From: Pilasporangium apinafurcum
Taxonomy: Eukaryota > Oomycota > Peronosporomycetes > Pythiales > Pythiaceae
Assembly: GCA_001600495.1 (NCBI GenBank)
Contig: BCKE01000025.1
Coordinates: forward strand, 405,545-469,544
Reading direction: 5' to 3'
DNA: 64,000 bases
Below are positions 54,871 through 64,000 of the stretch, piece by piece (positions within the stretch are counted from its first letter, which is position 1; each line of letters opens with the position of its first letter). A program made the position numbers and the translations under genes. The notes under the pieces were generated by a model that was not told the origin of the DNA, searched no databases, and saw only the letters and a list, made by a program, of their open reading frames with translations.

Positions 54871-54937
54871 TTAAACGATAAAAGCAAACTTCACGTTCAC
54901 CCTAAATACTGTTCCTTCTTCTCTCCTTCATACGTAG

Positions 54938-56597
<1,660 letters not shown>

Positions 56598-56758
56598 AGT
56601 CTATGTCACACAATTGCAGCTTGTCATCGAATCTTAAGAGAGCGAATTTAGGCATTGATCATTCATGAGACATCGGTACAGTGCTCTATCCAGCCTTTGA
56701 TATTTCGTTTATCTGTCATCATTCTCTATCCAGAAGATCGTTTCAGATCCTGAGATAC

Positions 56759-57900
56759 TCACATTATATGATTTTTAATTTCGTCCACCTTCACGGGGCG
56801 ATTTTCTGCCAACGACTGATTCGCAGCAAGTGCCAACAACAGTGCCTCACGTCCATCTTCCCCACCAACAGGGACCACTGCATCTTTGTGTACGCACGCG
56901 TCAATAAACGCTTCCATCTCCGTTACATATGCATCCATGTAGCGCTCCAAAAAGAAGTGCAACGGTAGATCGCGTTTCACGGCCTCTCCCGTCGACACTA
57001 CCACGTTGTTCGCATGCTTGTTGTCGCACGACACCGAACCTTTCGATCCCAGTACCTCCACACGCTGATCGTATCCATACGCAGCTTCACGACTGTTCTC
57101 AATGTACCCAATCACGCCATTCTTGAACTTGAGTAGCACAACAGCCGTGTCAATGTCACCAGCCGCCGCAATATCAGGGTTCACACTCTGTGCCATCGCA
57201 TACACTTCGTCCACTTCGTCGTCCACGAGAAAACGCGCCATGTCGAAATCGTGGATTGTCATGTCCCGAAACATGCCGCCTGACGCTTTGATATACTCGA
57301 TAGGTGGTGCACCAGGATCACGACTCGTGATGCGGAGCATGTTGATCTTCCCCACTTCTCCCGTCGTGATGGCTTGTTTGATGCGTCGGAAATTCACGTC
57401 GAATCGACGATTAAAACCAACCATCATCTTCACTCCGGCTTTCTCCACGGCGACAATGGCTTCATTGACGACGTCGATACTCAAGTCGATTGGTTTCTCA
57501 CAAAAGATGTGTTTCTTATGTTTGGCGGCTTCAATGATCTGCTCGGCGTGCTTTGGTGTGGGAGAACAAATGATGACAGCATCGATGTCCGGATCCTGAA
57601 TGAGTTCCGAGGTGTTGAGTGTCCATTTGGGAATTCCATACCGTGCAGCAATTATTTCAGCAATTCCAGGGCCAGGATCTGCGATCTTTATTACATATGT
57701 GTATAGAGAGGTTAGTCATGACTATTGTCCAACACTCATCATGTTTCTGAAGTTCTGCTGGCTGTCATACGTACACAGACGACGTTGGCACCTGCACGCA
57801 TGAGACTCTGCGCATGGACTTTGCCAATGCGGCCACCACCAATGATGCCGACGCGTAGAGCGGCGTTGGATGAGCTGTTGGTGGTTGTAAAATTGTGCAT
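56759..57900 (-). CDS. myo-Inositol 2-dehydrogenase (IolG-like), copy 1
   Basis: Exons 57900-57775 and 57685-56759 join in phase to give 350 residues. The Rossmann motif is RVGIIGGGRIGKVHAQSL, the catalytic Lys lies in FCEKPID, and the catalytic Asp and His lie in GGMFRDMTIHDFD. IolG-type enzymes oxidise myo-inositol to scyllo-inosose with NAD+; the GFO/IDH/MocA family is broader, so the substrate is probable, not certain. The N-terminus (MHNFTTTNSSSNAAL) is short and has no obvious targeting signal. Bases 56777-57646 appear identical to 59212-60081 of copy 2. The C-terminus differs (EIKNHIM here). An upstream in-frame TTG is not used. Confidence 0.9.
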
Positions 57901-59193
57901 CTTCGCTTTTGGTGTGCTGCGCTGCTCACTGTTGTCGATCAAATTTGAATGAGTCTTGTCACGCAAATCTCTCTGAATAGTTTACAGGCTCCACCAATCA
58001 GAGTGAAGAGCCGTTGAGATCAACATATTAAACCCGCACCAATAGATTTTTTAGTTAAACTGGTGCGGGTTTAATATTTGTATTTGGTCCTTTTCTTCCC
58101 TAAATAGAGCAAACACGTAACTACTTTGGATTGAGACACTGCGGACTTAGTAGAATAGTTGCGCGTGACGTGCTAAAATCTAAATGATAGTCATGTCGAT
58201 GTGGCTTCGAAGGTTGTGTCGCTGCCAAGTCTACGGAAACAAGCAATACTGCATTATTGCATTGGTATGATGCACAGAAAACTCGATGCAGAGTTTGACG
58301 TCTTTAGGTTTGTCACCATGGGTATACATAAGACGACTACAGCCATGTTTCATCATGTAAGGAGGGATCGGCTTGCCGAATGTTACTGTTCATGCAAGTA
58401 AACAAACACTGTACGAGCGCAATTCTGTTGTACTAGGTACATGGTGATGAGTCGCTCGTCTACGAATACTCAAGTCAGCATTCACATTCTGCTGCAAGCA
58501 ATTCCACCAGAAAATACAGTAAAAACAGTGCCACCGGTGATTGTGTATCATGCAGTATTATAGTGGTTATTACATTCAAAGCGTTGCAAGTAATGGAAGC
58601 ATTCACCTAGCGAAACACATTCCGCCATAAAGCTTGTATGTGAACATTGTTAAAGGAATAGTAACTACATAACCCAATTGGACTTTGAAGGACCTGAGCA
58701 GCATAGCTACGATCGGGAAGCCAAGTTCTTTTTAGTATCATTCCGCTACTACCTAGTGACGAAGAAGATTCGATCATGGTCAACGATGCGAGTGAACAAT
58801 TAAGAAATCTCGGTATGTGTTGATGAAATCATTAATTTCAGTGTTTCAATTGGCTTTACGGATGATTGAAAGATTTTGCGGTGCGGTCAAATATTTTGTC
58901 AAACATCCTTCGCAGATACAGCACAGGAATTACACTAATCGCACTGTCAGGATGAACACAACAGCACATGAAAACAACCTTCCACTTTAATGCAGACTAA
59001 GGTAGCACGAAAAGGAATAAGGCAATGAGATGAACGAATGATAGAAGGGTTATCAACTTAATCACCAAAGCTCAGCTCTGATGGTTGGGAGATATGCGTA
59101 AATAACCAAATTTAAAACAAAATCTATTGTTAATGGGCGAACCTATCGTTTATATTTTCTATAAGCTCTAATACTGTGCAAAGTATACGATCT
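57901..59193. other. Intergenic spacer between the two dehydrogenase genes
   Basis: It holds a perfect 17-bp inverted repeat at 58025-58077 and otherwise short ORFs only. A 66-codon frame at 58201-58401 (VVSLPSLRKQAILHYCIG) is protein-like but isolated and may be a relic. No gene supported. Confidence 0.5.
58025..58077. repeat. Perfect 17-bp inverted repeat with 19-nt loop
   Basis: Arms 58025-58041 and 58061-58077 are exact reverse complements (atattaaacccgcacca in the left arm), GC-rich in the core and AT at the base. The repeat sits about 125 bp upstream of dehydrogenase copy 1. It could fold as a stable hairpin in DNA or RNA, or be a tiny foldback element. Confidence 0.8.
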
Positions 59194-60386
59194 TCAGCTC
59201 CACTTTGCTCGAATTTCGTCCACCTTCACGGGGCGATTTTCTGCCAACGACTGATTCGCAGCAAGTGCCAACAACAGTGCCTCACGTCCATCTTCCCCAC
59301 CAACAGGGACCACTGCATCTTTGTGTACGCACGCGTCAATAAACGCTTCCATCTCCGTTACATATGCATCCATGTAGCGCTCCAAAAAGAAGTGCAACGG
59401 TAGATCGCGTTTCACGGCCTCTCCCGTCGACACTACCACGTTGTTCGCATGCTTGTTGTCGCACGACACCGAACCTTTCGATCCCAGTACCTCCACACGC
59501 TGATCGTATCCATACGCAGCTTCACGACTGTTCTCAATGTACCCAATCACGCCATTCTTGAACTTGAGTAGCACAACAGCCGTGTCAATGTCACCAGCCG
59601 CCGCAATATCAGGGTTCACACTCTGTGCCATCGCATACACTTCGTCCACTTCGTCGTCCACGAGAAAACGCGCCATGTCGAAATCGTGGATTGTCATGTC
59701 CCGAAACATGCCGCCTGACGCTTTGATATACTCGATAGGTGGTGCACCAGGATCACGACTCGTGATGCGGAGCATGTTGATCTTCCCCACTTCTCCCGTC
59801 GTGATGGCTTGTTTGATGCGTCGGAAATTCACGTCGAATCGACGATTAAAACCAACCATCATCTTCACTCCGGCTTTCTCCACGGCGACAATGGCTTCAT
59901 TGACGACGTCGATACTCAAGTCGATTGGTTTCTCACAAAAGATGTGTTTCTTATGTTTGGCGGCTTCAATGATCTGCTCGGCGTGCTTTGGTGTGGGAGA
60001 ACAAATGATGACAGCATCGATGTCCGGATCCTGAATGAGTTCCGAGGTGTTGAGTGTCCATTTGGGAATTCCATACCGTGCGGCTACTTGCTTTGCATTC
60101 CCAATTTTTGGGTCTGAAATCTGCATTACATACGGATCCATTAGCCTTCGTCTATGGTCGCTGCTACGATATACGCATGAAAGACCCTTAAGCTCACCGA
60201 GTGAATGATTGCGTTGGTATGCTGAAGTCCCTGGATGTGGACCATTCCAATGCGTCCTGTACCTAAAATTCCCACACGCAGTTGCGACTTGGCGGTAGCA
60301 TTTGTGGAGAGACGACTCAACCCGATACTTCGAGGTCTCCCAATGGCCGTGAGTGTCGAGCGAAGAAGTGTCGGACGTAGCGCCAT
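59194..60386 (-). CDS. myo-Inositol 2-dehydrogenase (IolG-like), copy 2, probable mitochondrial form
   Basis: Exons 60386-60198 and 60120-59194 join in phase to give 371 residues. The start MALRPTLLRSTLTAIGRPRS is Arg/Ser/Thr-rich with no acidic residue, a convincing mitochondrial presequence absent from copy 1. The Rossmann motif is RVGILGTGRIGMVH. FCEKPID and FRDMTIHDFD carry the catalytic residues. The first exon and the first ~13 codons of exon 2 (ISDPKIGNAKQVA) differ strongly from copy 1 (IADPGPGIAEIIA). The next 870 bp look identical. The last residues differ again (EIRAKWS). Same reaction expected in a different compartment. Confidence 0.9.
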
Positions 60387-61189
60387 AATTCAGAAATGAC
60401 ACTCATAGATTGAAATCCCTTTCAAAATTTCTCTACAGTAGCATTTCATTTAAGTATATATCTAATATGAGTACACCTTCTCACACCAACAGAGATCAAA
60501 TGAAACTTAATCGAGAACGAATGTTGTATATTTTCTGTTCCAATTGCATTCCGTTGCTCAGTTTTGAAGATGGGAGCATGTAAGCTATGCTTTGTGGTTG
60601 AAGTCTTCACAGCACAATAATCGAATTATTCATTAAATAGTGTTGAGGATCCGAAAAGCGTCATTTATATAGTTCTGTTAACCTTTATTCCTCCACTTCT
60701 CCCACCAATGGGTTATACTTTGACGTATTTTTCCCTCTCTATCGATAGAAGCAGCAACTTGTTTTTAGTTCTGCGCAATGAATGCCATTCTTCTTTTCGA
60801 GAACGGATGCGAAGCGATGACAGTGAATGCCCGAGGAGATCGAGTGCGTGGAGAATCAAAGTGACTATTCAGAAAATGTGACACGACAGTATCGGCGCGA
60901 AAGAGATGACGGGCTCATGAGCGATCCAAGTCGCCGCTCCCCATTAAGCATCATCATCTAGAGAGTTGAAGCAATTGCTGATGATTGAAACATATAATTG
61001 CAATGCATGTTGAGTGCTCCTTGTGTGCTATGGCATCAAACAAGCGTTCAGAAATATTGCATTTTACTTATTCTGGTCTAAAACAACATAATAAATATAA
61101 TATAGTAATAAATTAATGATATTGATATATTTTATTGTAATTTATAAAAGTATAAACAATACACATCAGGATAATTGAAAAAGAAAAAA
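60387..61189. other. AT-rich gene-poor sequence
   Basis: No supported ORF, RNA gene or splice chain. Includes long A/T runs near 61080-61160. Confidence 0.5.
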
Positions 61190-61612
61190 GGGAAAATGTC
61201 AATAGGTGACACAAATAAAATATCTGACCGAAAGGTGACATAATTTGTTGTATACAATCCTCACTGTGTTTTATTACAATAAACTGGAAATATAATCACT
61301 CGACCGTTGCAACTTTTTAGGGGAGAATTGCAATAAGTGACATAATTTGCGAAGTCTTTGATCGAAGTAACCACTTCTTTACCAGTTTTCCATCTCTCCT
61401 TTTTCAGTGTTTGTAACTCCTTGTTTTCGTCCACCATTGCGCTCTTTGTGCTGTTTCCTTGTTGTGAAAGCAAAAGAAATCTAAAGAAATTGCAACGGTC
61501 GAGTGGTTATATTTCCAGTTTATTGTAATAAAGAATAGTGAGAATTGTATAAAACAAACTGTATCACCTTTTGGTCAGATATTTTATTTGTGTCACCTAT
61601 TGGAATTTTCCC
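61190..61612. mobile_element. Foldback / MITE-like element with ~125-bp terminal inverted repeats
   Basis: The left arm (61190-61316) and right arm (61487-61612) are near-perfect reverse complements with scattered substitutions. Termini are GGGAAAAT and its complement, and the arms share aataggtgacacaaataaaa and the segment ending cgaccgttgcaa. The 170-bp centre has no transposase but contains a further gtgacataattt copy. A short minus-strand ORF (61473-61261, SAMVDENKELQTLKKERWK) crosses the centre. Flanking A-runs (61184-61189 and 61613-61618) could be target duplications but are low-complexity. It is probably non-autonomous, with the mobilising family unknown. Confidence 0.8.
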
Positions 61613-64000
61613 AAAAAAATACGTCAAATGATAAAAAAATGCGTTAAATAAATATTTTACCTCAAATATTAAGAAATAAAATAATATACCAAACACGTAT
61701 ACTATACAAATATACACCCTGAATCGAGGTCTGATGCACTTTGATATATATGCTAGTGTAACGGCTACATTGCATGACTGTGTGATAGAACTGATCGGCT
61801 ATCGCTAAGGAAATAATGACAGTACAGTACTTATGGTCCTCCTGTGATTCTACCCTATAAAATAACCTGAGGATTTATAATGTTGATAATTATCAAACAT
61901 CGGTTAAGGTTATGGGTCATTATAACAGTAATTTGTGATAAAGTGAATCGCATGATGACACTTCTGACGGCTTTGTCAAGCGTTATTACATGAAGAACAA
62001 GCACGTGATTTGACGCGATACTATGAGCATGCATTACAGCTATGAGCTTGCCTGAAATGGCCAATTTTTGGACCCAAGTGTCTCGTATTTGGTTTATTTA
62101 CGGAAATATGGGTACTTTGCCCATATTTAGACCAAATCGATCCATTTAATTGCACTAGTGAATTGTATCAATTCTTTTAATTGCATATAAAAGAGGTAAG
62201 AGCCAGTAGCATAGCAGGGAGGAATTGCTTTGGTGGTCCTAAGTCTTTTATAATACACAGTGTGTGATTTGCCATCAAGTGCACAAGTGGATCAAGTCTC
62301 CTCCCCATGTCTATGGGATAGCGCATCAGAAATTATTCTGATTGTTGTTCGCATAAGACATTGGAGAGGCCAAGAGGTAAGTGAAGGTTCTAGTGTTATT
62401 TTTAGCAGGAATTGGAGGAGGGTAGTTGTATTTATACCCGTTCCTCAGTATAATTCCTATATATAGAGAGTGTGTTTCTTGCTATATATATATAGTACGG
62501 GGGGCTTGCCCAAAACCGACTAGTGAAACCTATCACTAGTACGCTGATTCACGTGCTATGTAAGGATTGAAGACTTTTTATATCTTGACGTCCCTGGTTC
62601 GAATCCCACAAGTTCATAATTTTGCATATCAAGCTACATATCTGATATTGTTATGATTTCTACATTTACAAAAGCATAATTACTGTATTTACGAAAGCGT
62701 AATTACGAGGTAATCATTGCATATTTATGTGTAAGGAAGAATGGTTGGTTCTTAGGCCAATAAGAAATGAATGGTTAGAAAGAAAGAGAGTAGTGCAAGC
62801 TAAAACAATAATCTCACTTTTCAATTTACCTTCAAACACTCAAGTTCCTTACATGCTAGTCGTAGTATTGTTATAAACCGAATCCCTCCTGATGTTTTTT
62901 TTAACGATTATATCGTGGAGGCAGAAGGATCTAAGGGAAGTTCGTGCATACGAATTGATAGATCTCTATAACCAATCGCTATTTGTATATTCTGTGTGTT
63001 TATAGGCAATGTGATATTACGGACGAAATCATCAATGTGGAAAGAGGGAACCTCACGTTGTGATTAAGGTCGCTCGGATTTCTCCAAGCACCTCCCTCAG
63101 CCCTTTTAGTCACCCGACCATCAGTATGTTCCACACTAAGGGTCCATACAATGGCGTCATGCAATCACACCTCAAATGGTTATATAGAATATAAATAAAC
63201 ATCACATTAACTAGGCGAGCCCACATTATAGATATACAACATAAAACACATATATTCGACGAGAATGAATCTCCTCCACGATCCATTCTCTCAAACCTTG
63301 CCACCCAACAATTCACCCATCATATGAGGTCAGTTAACCATTAGCCATTGATCAACTGCCCTCGACATACAATTCCATACATTGCCATCCACATAAACCA
63401 AACAAACCACCTCACATTTTGTCGAATGTGGTCAAACGTTCATCAGGGCTGCTGGCGTTCCCTCACAGTCCTTCTGAAAACGATACATAGGGTATCCATA
63501 TTCATTTGTCACGCATTTCGTGCCGCACTTATTCGCACCACTATTCCCTGGTGTGTTACCCGGCCAGCTCTGAACACGGTATATGAATAGCATCGAATAA
63601 ATGACTCTATTACAATACATTATATAAATAACCCTCTTCCTAGCGCCTTCTTGCCCCTAAGATCTCTCACGACACATGCCATTGGTTATAGCATATTCGT
63701 GGTTCTAGTCAATAGGGATGAAATAACTAGGCAATCTCTCAATAGTTCTCCTCGAATGGTTGTGAGGCATTCGGATCACAGAATATGAGAATATACAAGC
63801 CATTCATATACATATCACTAAGAACCCTCATCATGTTCACAAACGAACACTCAGACTCCGACTACTTCTATAACTTCACATGCACCGGAGCCCACTTACT
63901 AAACGTCGACATTCAGACCGACTCCTACCTTGAGAGGGGCTTGGAGCCTTGCGCTGCGGTTCTGAAGTCGACTTGGGTGTTTAGGGGGGGAAAGTAGACT
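61613..64000. other. AT-rich right flank, repeat-like, no supported gene
   Basis: Only short ORFs occur, none with a domain. A TATA-like tataaaag lies near 62185, a short (TA)n run near 62485-62500, and a tRNA B-box-like ggttcgaatcc at 62596-62606. The composition and lack of genes suggest decayed transposon sequence, but I could not identify ends or a family. Confidence 0.45.

Noticed and set aside
59537-60034. 165-codon plus-strand ORF opposite dehydrogenase copy 2 (and its twin at 57102)
   Set aside because: An antisense shadow of the dehydrogenase coding region; its duplication simply follows the duplicated tract.
62180-62520. Possible LTR fragment with TATA-like box
   Set aside because: No TG...CA ends, no second copy in the window, no primer-binding site and no gag/pol homology.
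62596-62606. tRNA B-box-like sequence ggttcgaatcc
   Set aside because: No stable T-stem, no matching A box at the right distance and no acceptor stem; at most a tRNA-derived SINE relic.

Overview
The window is a compact, intron-rich eukaryotic nuclear locus. Introns are mostly 60-125 nt with gtNNg donors, intergenic gaps are often only 20-150 bp, and base composition is moderately AT-rich. The gene set combines ESCRT-I, prefoldin, LSm, a proteasome lid subunit, a Tousled-like kinase, a CLC channel and transporter, a bacterial-type myo-inositol dehydrogenase and long 'FRPxIN' coiled-coil proteins of flagellated protists. This best fits a stramenopile, most likely a small-genome oomycete such as an Albugo-type white rust. 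That assignment is an inference from style and gene content; no marker gene proves it.

Layout. 1-10.7 kb: the 5' tip of an unknown gene, a nine-exon Tousled-like kinase, a PH-domain gene, a voltage-gated K+ channel with a zinc-ribbon tail, a large coiled-coil gene, and a small gene whose 3' coding end overlaps it tail to tail. 10.7-16.4 kb: poorly resolved minus-strand coding material, including a Kre9/Knh1-like domain, and a weak plus-strand candidate. 16.4-24.5 kb: a CLC protein, a 958-residue coiled-coil protein and TSG101/Vps23. 24.5-28.45 kb: a decayed multi-kilobase pseudogene. 28.45-33.2 kb: an N-myristoylated LRR protein, a coiled-coil protein and two small membrane proteins. 33.5-37 kb: a Rad5/HLTF-like SNF2-RING ATPase. 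37-46.7 kb: an unresolved gene, a MiaB/CDK5RAP1-type tRNA methylthiotransferase, prefoldin 6, an STI1-repeat protein, a zinc-ribbon protein, an Ig/WD40/IQ protein and a 191-residue unknown. 46.7-56.6 kb: PanB (pantothenate pathway), a VOC-fold protein, a TPR-like protein, mitochondrial ribosomal protein mL54, LSm5, a carnosine N-methyltransferase-like enzyme followed by a decayed tandem copy of its 3' end, a small acidic protein, and proteasome Rpn11. 56.7-60.4 kb: two myo-inositol dehydrogenase genes that share an apparently identical 870-bp tract. 60.4-64 kb: AT-rich, gene-poor sequence with a foldback (MITE-like) element.

Most genes are unrelated housekeeping functions packed tightly, often as divergent pairs (K+ channel/coiled-coil, STI1/zinc ribbon, LSm5/methyltransferase, acidic protein/Rpn11). 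I found no cluster that behaves as one dedicated new system. The most informative structures are evolutionary: apparent gene conversion between the inositol dehydrogenase paralogues, a tandem duplication whose two halves decayed reciprocally, the large pseudogene, and the foldback element. Exon coordinates below were built by hand from splice signals, reading-frame continuity and family conservation.
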